Shown: positions 7,142-14,741 of the stretch, piece after piece
How the letters are laid out: each line of letters opens with the position of its first letter
Numbering within the stretch: the first letter of the stretch is position 1
Source of the DNA: JACQZU01 sp041908165
Lineage (GTDB): Bacteria > Acidobacteriota > Holophagae > Holophagales > Holophagaceae
Assembly (NCBI GenBank): GCA_041908165.1
Contig: JAYRFV010000094.1
Location: forward strand, 1 to 36,353
Direction of reading: 5' to 3'
Length of the DNA: 36,353 nt
The notes under the pieces: generated by a model
Database searches by the model: none
What the model was told of the DNA's origin: nothing
What the model saw: the letters and a program-made list of their open reading frames with translations, nothing else
Position numbers and translations under genes: made by a program

Positions 7142-7947
7142 CGGGCCTCCCGGGGTGTGAACATCGGTCGCCCGCTTCCGCCGGGCACCATGGCCGGCTC
7201 CCAGCGATCGCGGATCCAGGCCGTGGCGGATCCCGCCGCGGGGAAGCCCTCCTCGCCCAGCAGCCGATGGCACAGCCAGGCCGCGGCGACCGCGCACCCG
7301 GTGCCGCGACGCTCGCCTTCCAGCCGCGGCCACCTGCCGACGGTCCGGGCGCCCTCCGCATCGATCCAGTGATCCTCGACAACCGGCAGGCCGCGGTGCC
7401 CTCCCTTGAGCCAGACCGCCCGGGCGCCGCGGACGAGGAAGGGATCCGCCAGGGCTTCGGGATCCGCCTCGACGGGCAGTCCGGAGGCCTTGGCGGCCTC
7501 CTGCAGGTTGGGAGCCACCACCCAGCCCCCCATCGGCAGAAGGATCCCGGCCATCTCCAGCAGTTCCTGGACGTCGTGGAAGGGCGCGCCGAGGCTCGGC
7601 GCCAGGATCGGATCCCAGATGCGCACGGGGGGTGCCAGGTCAGCCAGGGTTTGGGCCAGGCGCTGGAGGGCCTCGGGCTCGAGGGCGCAGAGCCCGACCT
7701 TGACGCCCCAGGTGCCGGTCAGGTGCACCGACAGGGCGGCCAGCTGCTCGACCGGGTCCAGGCGGGGTGGTGCGACCCGGCGGCAGCCCAGGCCGTTCTG
7801 AACGGTCTCCGCGAGGCTGACCCCCATGGCGTGGACCCCCAGCTCCTGGCAGGTGCACGCATCCCGCAGCAGGCCCGCACCCCCGGAAGGATCCATGCCG
7901 CCCAGGCAGAGGGCGACCGGAACCGGGTTGGACGCGAGGGCTTCCAT
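7138..7947 (-). CDS. thiD: Hydroxymethylpyrimidine (phosphate) kinase-like protein
   Basis: A 269-residue ribokinase-fold enzyme. The substrate-binding start is GGMDPSGGAGLLRD (16-29), matching the 'GSDSSGGAG' signature of ThiD/PdxK. KVG (83-85), WDPIL (111-115), NLQE (147-150), LKGGH (180-184) and the anion-hole motif GTGC (215-218) follow in order. Known members phosphorylate 4-amino-5-hydroxymethyl-2-methylpyrimidine or its phosphate for thiamine synthesis; some act on pyridoxal. The catalytic cysteine of GTGC is present. The usual 'QTQN' segment is replaced by LAETVQN. A thiL gene lies about 11 kb away. AGGGA precedes the ATG. It heads a two-gene unit with the unknown gene that it overlaps by four bases. 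Confidence 0.82.
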   Translation of the reverse strand: MEALASNPVPVALCLGGMDPSGGAGLLRDACTCQELGVHAMGVSLAETVQNGLGCRRVAPPRLDPVEQLAALSVHLTGTWGVKVGLCALEPEALQRLAQTLADLAPPVRIWDPILAPSLGAPFHDVQELLEMAGILLPMGGWVVAPNLQEAAKASGLPVEADPEALADPFLVRGARAVWLKGGHRGLPVVEDHWIDAEGARTVGRWPRLEGERRGTGCAVAAAWLCHRLLGEEGFPAAGSATAWIRDRWEPAMVPGGSGRPMFTPREAR

Positions 7948-8004
7948 ATCGAATCCCTAGGTTGCCACAGGCCTCCGCCTGGTCGCGAGCCTGCCCGTCC
8001 GGCT

Positions 8005-8313
8005 TCAGACCTTGCGATGGGGATCCACGATCTCGGTGATGCGCAGGCCCAGGTTGTCCTCGAGGACGGTCACCTCACCGCGCATCAGCACCTTGTCCTT
8101 GGCCAGCACGTCCATCGGCTCGCCGGCGCTCTTCTTCAGTTCCACCAGGGAGCCCACGTCCAGGTCGAGCAGTTCCTTGATGCTCATCCGCGCCCGCCCG
8201 AGCTCGATCTCCAGCCGGAAGGTGGTGTCGATGAAGGGCATGAGTTCGCCGATGGTGCCCTCGAAGGTGGGCGCCTTTTCGGTGTCGGAACGGTCGAGTC
8301 GCTTGATGGCCAC
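8005..8313 (-). CDS. fliN: Flagellar motor switch protein FliN
   Basis: A 102-residue protein that is essentially one SpoA (FliN/FliM C-terminal) domain. FRLEIELGRARMSIKELLDLDVGSLVEL is followed by GEPMDVLAKDKVLMRGEVTVLEDNLGLRITEIV. It forms the lower part of the cytoplasmic C-ring that switches rotation direction and gates export. The length suits a minimal FliN with a short N-terminal extension. The start is GTG at 8313 with GGGA upstream. It follows fliL after a 65-base gap on the same strand; fliM, usually between them, is not here. The two genes probably form one transcript. Confidence 0.93.
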   Translation of the reverse strand: MAIKRLDRSDTEKAPTFEGTIGELMPFIDTTFRLEIELGRARMSIKELLDLDVGSLVELKKSAGEPMDVLAKDKVLMRGEVTVLEDNLGLRITEIVDPHRKV

Positions 8314-8378
8314 GGAAGGATCCCGTCAAAGGGTGGACCCAAAACCCCGAAGGAGCAATCGGCGTGCCACGCGGGCCG

Positions 8379-9041
8379 CTACTGGGCGATGGCCCAGTCC
8401 ACCACGAGGATGTCCTTGACCGGCTTCTTCGGCTTCTTGTGCTTGGGGTCTTCCTTCTCTCCGGGTTTGAGCTTGGGCGCGAAGCGCTCGTTGAGCCGGT
8501 CCTTGAGGTCCTTGCGGATCGACTCCCGGGTTTCCGGGTCGGCGGCCTCCTCGACCGTCTTGCCGCTCAGGGCCTCCAGCACCATGGCCCGGATCGTGGA
8601 GTTCTCCACGGTGGGCTTGTCGCTCGCCGCCTGCTTGCCGAGTTCGGGGTCCCGGAAGATGAGATGCAACTCGCACTTGAGGAAGGCGTTCTTGCGCTGC
8701 GACTCCAGGTTGACGATCGGCTTCAGGACCAGCACGGCCGCGGCACCGGCGCCGCCGTGATCGCCGCCGCCCTTCTCGGAGTGCTCGTCCTCGTCCTCAT
8801 CCTCCTCTCCCTTCTTCGCCTCGTGCTCCCCCTTGCCCTCCTCCTTGGCCTTGGCGGCTTCCTGGGCGGCGGCCAGCTTGGCGGCCTTGCGGGGCGCCCA
8901 CCAGAACTTCCAGCCGGCGAATCCTCCCCCTGCCAGGGCCAGGACCGCAATGGCCACGATGATGATCTTGATCATCCCACCCTTGCCGGCAGCCTTGGGC
9001 TCGCTCGCGGGTTCCGCAGGGGCGCCTTCACCCTTCGCCAT
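8379..9041 (-). CDS. fliL: Flagellar basal body-associated protein FliL
   Basis: A 220-residue single-pass inner-membrane protein. A short cytoplasmic N-terminus is followed by one membrane helix (residues about 23-45, IKIIIVAIAVLALAGGG). A highly charged Ala/Lys/Glu linker (50-95) precedes the periplasmic stomatin-like FliL domain beginning at VLKPIVNLESQRK. It ends in the family hallmark VVDWAIAQ. FliL surrounds the stator units and supports torque. GGAGG lies six bases before the ATG, so the start is secure. The linker is longer and more acidic than in E. coli. It is cotranscribed with fliN downstream. Confidence 0.9.
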   Translation of the reverse strand: MAKGEGAPAEPASEPKAAGKGGMIKIIIVAIAVLALAGGGFAGWKFWWAPRKAAKLAAAQEAAKAKEEGKGEHEAKKGEEDEDEDEHSEKGGGDHGGAGAAAVLVLKPIVNLESQRKNAFLKCELHLIFRDPELGKQAASDKPTVENSTIRAMVLEALSGKTVEEAADPETRESIRKDLKDRLNERFAPKLKPGEKEDPKHKKPKKPVKDILVVDWAIAQ

Positions 9042-9236
9042 GGTTCACCTCCAGCACCGGATCGGCCCGGGGGAGCCGGAGGCTTAGAACCCGACATCCA
9101 GGGGCCATTCAGCCTTCCAACACCTGCGAATCCAGACCGGCTGGGATTTCCGGCGGCCGGTTCAGCGGAGAGAGTGTCTGGTGCTGGATCAACGGAATTG
9201 AACACCCGGTCAGATTAGGAACCTAAATCCGACCAC
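9042..9236. other. Intergenic segment upstream of fliL
   Basis: About 195 bases between the start of fliL and the HU terminator, with no coding signal. It contains a short perfect palindrome TTAGG-AA-CCTAA at 9215-9226. A GCCGATCC element reads toward fliL (complement of 9059-9066) and resembles half of a sigma28 promoter, but its spacing to TAAG is one base too long. Confidence 0.4.
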
Positions 9237-9266
9237 AAAAAAAGCGGCTCGCCAGCACGAGCCGCT
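9237..9266 (-). terminator. Rho-independent terminator of the HU gene
   Basis: Read on the minus strand, AGCGGCTCG (complement of 9258-9266) pairs perfectly with CGAGCCGCT (complement of 9243-9251) across a 6-base loop. It runs straight into seven U residues (9237-9243). It starts 19 bases after the HU stop. Confidence 0.93.
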
Positions 9267-9285
9267 CGGAAAGTCCTGGAAATCT

Positions 9286-9582
9286 CTACTTCTTCTTCTT
9301 GCCGCCCTTGCCGTTGACGTCGTCAGCCAGCTTCTTGCCGGGCTTGAACTTGGCAACCTTCTTGGCGGCAATCTTGATCGGCTTGTTGTCGCGAGGGTTG
9401 CGGCCGGTGCGGGGCCCACGGCTCACCACGGAGAACGTGCCGAAGCCAACGAGGGTGACCTTGTCGCCGCCGCGCAGGGCGGAGGAGACGCTGCTGATCA
9501 CCTGGTCCAGGGCCGCGGCGGCCTGGGCCTTGGTGATGTCCGCCTTCTGGGCGATGGCGTTGACCAGTTCGGCCTTGTTCAT
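9286..9582 (-). CDS. hup: HU family DNA-binding protein
   Basis: A 98-residue histone-like protein that bends and compacts DNA as a dimer. It starts MNKAELVNAIAQKADITKAQA and contains the helical dimer body and the signature GFGTFSVVSRGPRTGRNP, followed by the beta-arm. The C-terminus is very lysine-rich (KFKPGKKLADDVNGKGGKKKK), a few residues longer than E. coli HU. ATG at 9582 is preceded by GGAGG six bases away. The upstream in-frame extension has no protein character. It is a single-gene unit with its own strong promoter, a leader of about 140 nt and a strong terminator, consistent with high expression. Confidence 0.97.
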   Translation of the reverse strand: MNKAELVNAIAQKADITKAQAAAALDQVISSVSSALRGGDKVTLVGFGTFSVVSRGPRTGRNPRDNKPIKIAAKKVAKFKPGKKLADDVNGKGGKKKK

Positions 9583-9727
9583 GGAAACCTCCAGAAATGG
9601 GGAACTCGGTCCCCAGAGTTGTGGAAACAAGAACATCCCCAACCGGAGATGCCCGGGAATGCGAAACCTACGTCCCACCACCACACCGAAACCCGGGCTG
9701 GCGTTGGATGTTGCCTAAACTGTTAGC

Positions 9728-9756
9728 AAGGTACGCCGGGGATGTAGGCCAGTCAA
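9728..9756 (-). promoter_or_regulatory. Strong sigma70 promoter of the HU gene
   Basis: On the minus strand TTGACT (complement of 9751-9756), 17 bases, then TACCTT (complement of 9728-9733). An A8 run (complement of the T8 at 9770-9777) lies about 14 bases further upstream and could act as an UP element. The implied leader to the ATG is about 140 nt. Confidence 0.75.
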
Positions 9757-9977
9757 GCATCTCCGTGATTTTTTTTCTGCGGAGTGACCATCCACGGGCG
9801 TTTCCGAATGTTCCACATCCGTCGATGGCGACTGCCAGCGCGATCTAAGTGCAGGTATCTGCTTGAATTCCCGGAATTGCTGCATCTCCGCCGCGGGGAG
9901 CCTGTCGAAACGCTGTTCCACGGCCGATCCGGGCGCCAGCCACCCCGGCGGACCGACCCGGGGCCTACACTTGCTGC
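9757..9977. other. Intergenic region between the HU promoter and truA
   Basis: A 221-base gap between divergent units. It holds the T8 tract near 9770-9777 flanked by CTCCG/CGGAG arms. Just before truA is TACACT (9966-9971), six bases from the ATG. A 65-codon open frame (9784-9981) is present but has no protein-like features. No RNA gene was recognised. Confidence 0.5.
9966..9971 (+). promoter_or_regulatory. Candidate -10 element of truA, leaderless
   Basis: TACACT ends six bases before the truA ATG, so a start seven bases downstream would fall on the A of ATG. No ribosome-binding site is visible. No good -35 hexamer is seen 16-18 bases upstream. Confidence 0.35.
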
Positions 9978-10769
9978 ATGACCTTCCCGTTCTTCCTGCG
10001 CCTGGCCTACGTCGGCACCCGGTTCCACGGCTGGCAGATCCAGACCCGGCTGCCGAGCATCCAACGGGCCCTCTGGGACGCCCTGCGGGTGGTCGAGCCG
10101 CAGGCGCCGCTGCCCCAGGGCACGGGACGCACCGATGCCGGGGTGCACGCCCGGGCCCAGGGCGTCCTCGTGCAGGCCTCCAGGGCCTGGGAGCCCTACC
10201 GGCTGCTGGCGGCCCTGAACGCCCACCTCCCGGATGATGTCCGGGTGATGGAGGCCTGGGCGGCCCCCGAGGGGTTCTTCCCCCGCCAGCACGCCGCCGC
10301 CAAGCGATATGTCTACCGGCTCTCCGAGGGGCCGGCGGAGGATCCCTTCGACCACGGCCGGCGCTGGCACATCCACCGCCGGGAGCCCCTGGATCGCGCG
10401 GCCATGGCGCGGGCCGGCCGGGCGCTGGTGGGCCGGCACGACTTCAGCGCCTTCCGCTGCGCCGAATGCGCCGCGGAATCGCCGGTCCGGACGGTCCACC
10501 GGGTGGCGCTCGAGGAATCCGGTGGGCGGATCGACCTGGTCTTCGAGGGCGACCGGTTCCTCATGCACCAGGTGCGGATCATGTCCGGAACCCTGGTGGA
10601 CGTCGGCAGGGGCCGGCTCGATCCCGCGCAGGTCGCCGGGATCCTCCGCTCCGGCAGGCGCAGCGGGGCCGGGCCGACGGCGCCCGCCGAGGGGCTCTGG
10701 CTGGAGAAGGTCTGGTACCAGGCGCGCTGGGGCCTGGGCGAGGCCTCACCCTGGCCCGAGCCTGACTGA
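9978..10769 (+). CDS. truA: tRNA pseudouridine(38-40) synthase TruA
   Basis: A 263-residue enzyme that isomerises uridines 38-40 in the anticodon arm. The N-terminus FLRLAYVGTRFHGWQIQ is followed by the catalytic motif GTGRTDAGVHA with Asp53. KRYVYRL, the dimer/RNA-binding RFLMHQVRIMSGTLVDVGRG and the closing motif GPTAPAEGLWLEKVWY follow. All expected motifs are present and the length is normal. The ATG at 9978 has no Shine-Dalgarno sequence and lies just after a -10-like hexamer, so a leaderless message is possible. It is followed after 51 bases by the SDR gene, probably in the same transcript. Confidence 0.96.
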   Translation: MTFPFFLRLAYVGTRFHGWQIQTRLPSIQRALWDALRVVEPQAPLPQGTGRTDAGVHARAQGVLVQASRAWEPYRLLAALNAHLPDDVRVMEAWAAPEGFFPRQHAAAKRYVYRLSEGPAEDPFDHGRRWHIHRREPLDRAAMARAGRALVGRHDFSAFRCAECAAESPVRTVHRVALEESGGRIDLVFEGDRFLMHQVRIMSGTLVDVGRGRLDPAQVAGILRSGRRSGAGPTAPAEGLWLEKVWYQARWGLGEASPWPEPD

Positions 10770-10820
10770 TCCGCCTCGCGTCCCTTCCCCGGTTCCGCTA
10801 ACGTCATCCAAGGAACCCCC

Positions 10821-12263
10821 TTGCGCATCCTGGTCACGGGCGCCACCGGCTACATCGGTGGCCGGTTGGTGCCGCGCCTGCTCGCGCGCGGGCTCGCCGT
10901 GCGCTGCGCGGCCCGCGACCCGGGCCGCCTGCAGGGCCGGGACTGGCCGGGCGCCGAGATCGTGGCGGCCGATCTGGGCGACGACGCGTGCCTGGAGCGG
11001 CTCCTGGCGGGCGCCGACGTGGCCTACTACCTGGTGCACTCCATGGCCGCCGGCCACGCCTTCCGCGAACGCGACGGGCAGATGGCCCGGTCCTTCGGTC
11101 AGGCCGCGGCCCGCGCCGGGGTGCGCCGGATCATCTACCTGGGCGGCCTCGGCGACCCGCTCGAGGTGCACAGCAAGCACCTGGTGTCGCGCCAGGAGGT
11201 CGGCCGGATGCTGGCCGAATCGGGGGTGCCGGTGGTCGAGTTCCGGGCCGCGGTGATCGTCGGCTCAGGGTCCGCCAGCTTCGAGATGATCCGTCACCTG
11301 ACCGAACGGCTGCCGGTCATGGTCACGCCGACCTGGGTCAACACCCGCTGCCAGCCCATCGGCATCCGCAGCGTGCTCGAGTACCTGGTGGAGGCGATGC
11401 GCCACCCCGATGCCGAGGGCGTCTTCGAGATCGGCGGCCAGGATGTCCTCACCTACAAGGAGATGATGCTGAGCTACGCACGGATCCGGGGGCTGAGGCG
11501 GTTCATCCTGCCGTTCCCGGTTCCGCGGCCGGAGTTGAGCAGCCGTTGGGTCGACCTGGTCACGCCGATCCCCTTCCGCATCGCCCATCCGCTGGTGGAA
11601 AGCCTGCAGACGGAAGTCGTGGTCCGCGACGACCGGGCCCTCCGGGTCTTCGAGGTGCGTCCAACCGGCTACGAGGAGGCGGTGAGACGGGCCCTGGCGC
11701 GGGTCGCCACCGACGACGTGGAGACCACCTGGGCCTCGAGCCTGGCGAGCCTGAGCCGGGACGTCCAGGAGGACCGCCGCATGGACCTGCACGAGGGGCT
11801 CCTGTTCGAGCGCCACCGGGGCCGGGTGAAGGCGGATCCGGCCCGTGTCTTCGAGGTCATCTGCCGGCTGGGCGGCGAGGACGGCTGGCCCTCCGGCAAC
11901 TTCCTCTGGCAGTTCCGGGGCTTCCTCGACCGCCTGGCCGGCGGCGTGGGCATGCGCCGGGGGCGACGCCATCCCCGCGACCTGCGGGTGGGGGACCCGG
12001 TCGACTTCTGGCGGGTGGAGGCCCTCCAGCCGGCCCACCTGCTGCGGCTGCGGGCGGAGATGAAACTGCCCGGGGCGGCCTGGCTGCAGTTCGAAGTCCA
12101 GCCCGACCCGGCGGGGGGGGCCCGGGTCGAGCAGACCGCCTTCTTCGAGCCTCGAGGGCTGGTCGGCCACGCCTACTGGCTGGCCGTCCAGCCGCTGCAC
12201 CGGTTCCTGTTCCCGGGCCTGCTTCGGGCCATCAAGGGCCGTGCGGAGGCTGGCCGGGACTGA
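10821..12263 (+). CDS. NAD(P)-binding SDR protein fused to DUF2867
   Basis: A 480-residue protein. Residues 1-290 form an extended, atypical short-chain dehydrogenase: RILVTGATGYIGGRLVPRLL (Rossmann start with TGATGYIG), DLGDDACLERLLAGADVAYYLVHSM, then RIIYLGGLGD. The classical YxxxK is replaced by a sequence around HSKHLVSRQEV. Residues about 330-475 match DUF2867 (VKADPARVFEVICRLGGEDGWPSGNFLWQFRGFLDRL to FFEPRGLVGHAYWLAVQPLHRFLFPGLL). This two-domain architecture is a known family of uncharacterised proteins, often annotated as NAD-dependent epimerase or complex I subunit-like. The start codon is TTG with AAGGA six bases upstream. The stop lies four bases from that of the convergent NrfD gene. 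The substrate is unknown. Confidence 0.82.
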   Translation: MRILVTGATGYIGGRLVPRLLARGLAVRCAARDPGRLQGRDWPGAEIVAADLGDDACLERLLAGADVAYYLVHSMAAGHAFRERDGQMARSFGQAAARAGVRRIIYLGGLGDPLEVHSKHLVSRQEVGRMLAESGVPVVEFRAAVIVGSGSASFEMIRHLTERLPVMVTPTWVNTRCQPIGIRSVLEYLVEAMRHPDAEGVFEIGGQDVLTYKEMMLSYARIRGLRRFILPFPVPRPELSSRWVDLVTPIPFRIAHPLVESLQTEVVVRDDRALRVFEVRPTGYEEAVRRALARVATDDVETTWASSLASLSRDVQEDRRMDLHEGLLFERHRGRVKADPARVFEVICRLGGEDGWPSGNFLWQFRGFLDRLAGGVGMRRGRRHPRDLRVGDPVDFWRVEALQPAHLLRLRAEMKLPGAAWLQFEVQPDPAGGARVEQTAFFEPRGLVGHAYWLAVQPLHRFLFPGLLRAIKGRAEAGRD

Positions 12264-12267
12264 CGCG

Positions 12268-13467
12268 TCAAGCCTCCTCGGCCGGGTCGGCGGGTTCCGC
12301 CGGCGCGTCGCCCCAGGGCGGCAGCAGCTTGAGCAGGCCGTAGAGGATGCCGAGCGGCAGCAGCATCAGCAGGATCGCCGGCAGCAGGCCCTCGCGGGTG
12401 GCGAAGTCGAGCTTGTAGGTGGTGAAGCCGAGGAAGCTCTTGGAGAACAGCTGGCCGCCGATGACCACGTTCCAGCGCATGGCGAAGATGCCCATGAGGG
12501 TGAGCAGGCCGACCACGATGTAGATGCCCTTGCGCGCCGTCTCGCTGACCTTGAGGAACAGGGTGATGGCCAGCAGGCCGATCGGGACCAGGCCGCCGAA
12601 GATGATCTGCATGAGGATCTGCGAGTTGAACAGGTGGGTCTGGACCATGAAATTCAGGGTCTTGAACGACTCGTCCGCCTCGTAGGTGCGGTGCAGCAGG
12701 TCCAGACCCTCCAGCGTGAAGTCGATGATGAAGGCGAAGAACAGGAACTTGGCGATGGTGTCCAGGCACGGCATCTCGACGGGATGCTGGCGGATCCAGC
12801 TGGCGAGCATGTAGATCACCAGCACCGCGGCGATGCCCGAGACGATGGCGGAGAACAGGAACACGATCGGCATCAGCGGCGTGGACCACCACGGGTTGGC
12901 CTTGAGCGAACCGAAGATGAAGCCCACGTAGCCGTGCAGCAGGAAGGCGGAGGGGATGCCGATGATGGTCAGGATCCGGCCCAGCTTCTCGTCCAGGGCC
13001 AGGGACGCCTCGTCGATGTTGCGGACGTCCAGGGCCAGCACCCGGTAGATGAACGCCGTGAAGCCGGTGCCTTCCAGCCAGTACCGGACGATCTCCTTGC
13101 GGTAGTCGAGCCAGATCTCCAGGAGCAGGACGGCCATCAGGTACCAGAGGTAGACGAAGCCGAACATGGCCATGGCGCTCGACGTGTGCGGCGTCAGGTA
13201 CATCTGGAAGCTGCGCTCCGGGTGCCCCAGGTGCAGCTGCAGCGGCAGCGGCGCCACCAGCAGGAATGCGAGGGCGGTGAGCAGTGACAGCCGGTAGGCC
13301 GGCTGCAGTTCCTTGACGTCGAACACCCGCACCAGGCTGGCGAGGATGAAGGCGCCCGCCACCAGGCCGGTGATGTAGGGGTAGAGCACGATCAGGATGC
13401 TCCACTGCAGCTCGACCTCGTTGGGGTACATGAAGCCGCGGACGGCGTAGAGGAGACTCTCGTTCAT
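12268..13467 (-). CDS. NrfD/PsrC-family membrane protein (second copy)
   Basis: A 399-residue integral membrane protein with about nine or ten hydrophobic helices. It starts MNESLLYAVRGFMYPNEVELQWSILIVLYPYITGLVAGAFILASL. The NrfD motifs PLPLQLHLGHPERSFQM and NPWWSTPLMPIVFLFSAIVSGIAAVLVIYML are typical of the quinone-interacting subunits of polysulfide reductase, nitrite reductase Nrf and Alternative Complex III. These proteins hold no cofactors and bind menaquinone near the periplasmic face next to an iron-sulfur partner. The short acidic C-terminus (GDAPAEPADPAEEA) is cytoplasmic by prediction. Its ATG overlaps the stop of the upstream NrfD gene (ATGA). It is the last gene of the six-gene operon. 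It differs clearly from the first NrfD copy, so the two are paralogues and not a recent duplication. Confidence 0.9.
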   Translation of the reverse strand: MNESLLYAVRGFMYPNEVELQWSILIVLYPYITGLVAGAFILASLVRVFDVKELQPAYRLSLLTALAFLLVAPLPLQLHLGHPERSFQMYLTPHTSSAMAMFGFVYLWYLMAVLLLEIWLDYRKEIVRYWLEGTGFTAFIYRVLALDVRNIDEASLALDEKLGRILTIIGIPSAFLLHGYVGFIFGSLKANPWWSTPLMPIVFLFSAIVSGIAAVLVIYMLASWIRQHPVEMPCLDTIAKFLFFAFIIDFTLEGLDLLHRTYEADESFKTLNFMVQTHLFNSQILMQIIFGGLVPIGLLAITLFLKVSETARKGIYIVVGLLTLMGIFAMRWNVVIGGQLFSKSFLGFTTYKLDFATREGLLPAILLMLLPLGILYGLLKLLPPWGDAPAEPADPAEEA

Positions 13468-14738
13468 TTCGCTTCCTCCGTGGCGAGGGCGGCCGGATGG
13501 GCGGCGGGGCCGCTTCCGGGACTCCTGTTGATGGTGAATTCACCGAGCATCATGGGCACCGCCGCCTTCAGCATCAGCGTGAAGACCAGGAACCCGAGGG
13601 CGAAGATCCCCGCGGCCACCAGGACCTCGGTCGAGGAAGGCCGGTACTCGTAGATCTCGCCCAGCACGTCGGGGGTCAGGCCGGGGATGATCAGGCCCAT
13701 GCCCTTCTCGATGTACACGCTGGCGTAGATCAGGACACAGCCGATGTTGAGGGTGACCCAGTTGGTCCGGGTCCTCGGGACGAGGAACAGCAGGAACGCG
13801 ATGAAGCCGGTCGCGACCGAGGCCCAGGCGAAGGGCACCAGGGTGTTGTGCCCCTTCAGCCCGAAGAACAGGTACTGGATGTAGACGAGGTGTTCGGTGG
13901 AGGAGTAGAACTCCTTGAACGCCTCGGCGGCGGTGAGGAACAGGTTGAAGCCCATGGTGTAGGCCATCAGCTCGGCCACCTTGAAGATGGCCTCGTCCTT
14001 GATCCGCAGGCGGGTGGTCCGGCGCAGGACCTGCAGCAGGATCAGCAGGATGGCCGGACCCGAGCAGAAGGCGGAGGCGAGGAACTTCGGGGCAAGGATG
14101 GCGGAGTTCCAGAAAGGACGGGCTCCGAGGCCGTTGTACAGGTAGGCGGTGACCGTGTGGATGCTCACCGCCATGGGGATCGAGAACAGCACCAGCGGAA
14201 GGACGATCCAGGTCTTGTAGTGGCGTTCGGTGAAGGCGCAGAAGAGCATGTAGGTGACCACGAAATAGTTCAGCACCAGGTACAGGTTCAGCACGATCAC
14301 GTCCCAGGCCAGCAGCGAGTGCGGCCAGTTGAGGCGGCCGACGATCGGCATGATGTGCCAGAACCGGTCGGGGCGGCCGATGTCCACCAGGACGAAGCCG
14401 AGGCACATGACCAGGGCGCTGATGGCCAGCATTTCGCCGAGGATGGTGATCTCCTTGATCGGCTCCCAGTCGTAGATGTAGGCGGGGATGACCAGCATGA
14501 TGGCGGCCGCGGCGACGCCCACCAGGAAGGTGAAGTTGCCGATGTAGAAGCCCCAGGACACCTGGTCCCGCATGTGCGAGACGACCAGCCCGTCGCGGAG
14601 CTGGCCGGCGTAGGCGGCGGCTCCGGCCAGGATGAGCAGCAGCAGGAACCCGACCCAGACGTAGTAGTACCGGTTGCCGCTGACCAGCAGGCGGAGGCTG
14701 TCGAGCACGAAACGCCTGAAATTCCGCAACGCGCCCAT
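13464..14738 (-). CDS. NrfD/PsrC-family membrane protein (first copy)
   Basis: A 424-residue polytopic protein with about ten hydrophobic segments. Recognisable NrfD features include VSWGFYIGNFTFLVGVAAAAIM, VLVDIGRPDRFWHIM (the conserved 'DxGRP.R' loop), and FCSGPAILLILLQVLRR. Family members exchange electrons between menaquinone and a periplasmic four-cluster ferredoxin-like subunit; such a partner gene ends three bases upstream. The C-terminal tail (INRSPGSGPAAHPAALATEEAK) is hydrophilic. The ATG at 14738 has no competing start. It overlaps the next nrfD gene by four bases. Two NrfD proteins in one operon recall ActC/ActF of Alternative Complex III, but other Act subunits (ActB with its molybdopterin-like domain, ActD, ActE) are absent here. 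Confidence 0.9.
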   Translation of the reverse strand: MGALRNFRRFVLDSLRLLVSGNRYYYVWVGFLLLLILAGAAAYAGQLRDGLVVSHMRDQVSWGFYIGNFTFLVGVAAAAIMLVIPAYIYDWEPIKEITILGEMLAISALVMCLGFVLVDIGRPDRFWHIMPIVGRLNWPHSLLAWDVIVLNLYLVLNYFVVTYMLFCAFTERHYKTWIVLPLVLFSIPMAVSIHTVTAYLYNGLGARPFWNSAILAPKFLASAFCSGPAILLILLQVLRRTTRLRIKDEAIFKVAELMAYTMGFNLFLTAAEAFKEFYSSTEHLVYIQYLFFGLKGHNTLVPFAWASVATGFIAFLLFLVPRTRTNWVTLNIGCVLIYASVYIEKGMGLIIPGLTPDVLGEIYEYRPSSTEVLVAAGIFALGFLVFTLMLKAAVPMMLGEFTINRSPGSGPAAHPAALATEEAK

Positions 14739-14741
14739 GGT

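Noticed and set aside
9059..9086. Sigma28-like sequence (TAAG, 16 bases, GCCGATCC) upstream of fliL on the minus strand
   Set aside because: The spacing is one base too long. The implied start would fall on the Shine-Dalgarno sequence, leaving an 11-base leader.
9784..9981. A 65-codon frame ending in a 4-base overlap with truA
   Set aside because: It is arginine-rich with scattered codon use, has no ribosome-binding site and resembles no family. A -10-like element inside its 3' end fits a non-coding gap better.
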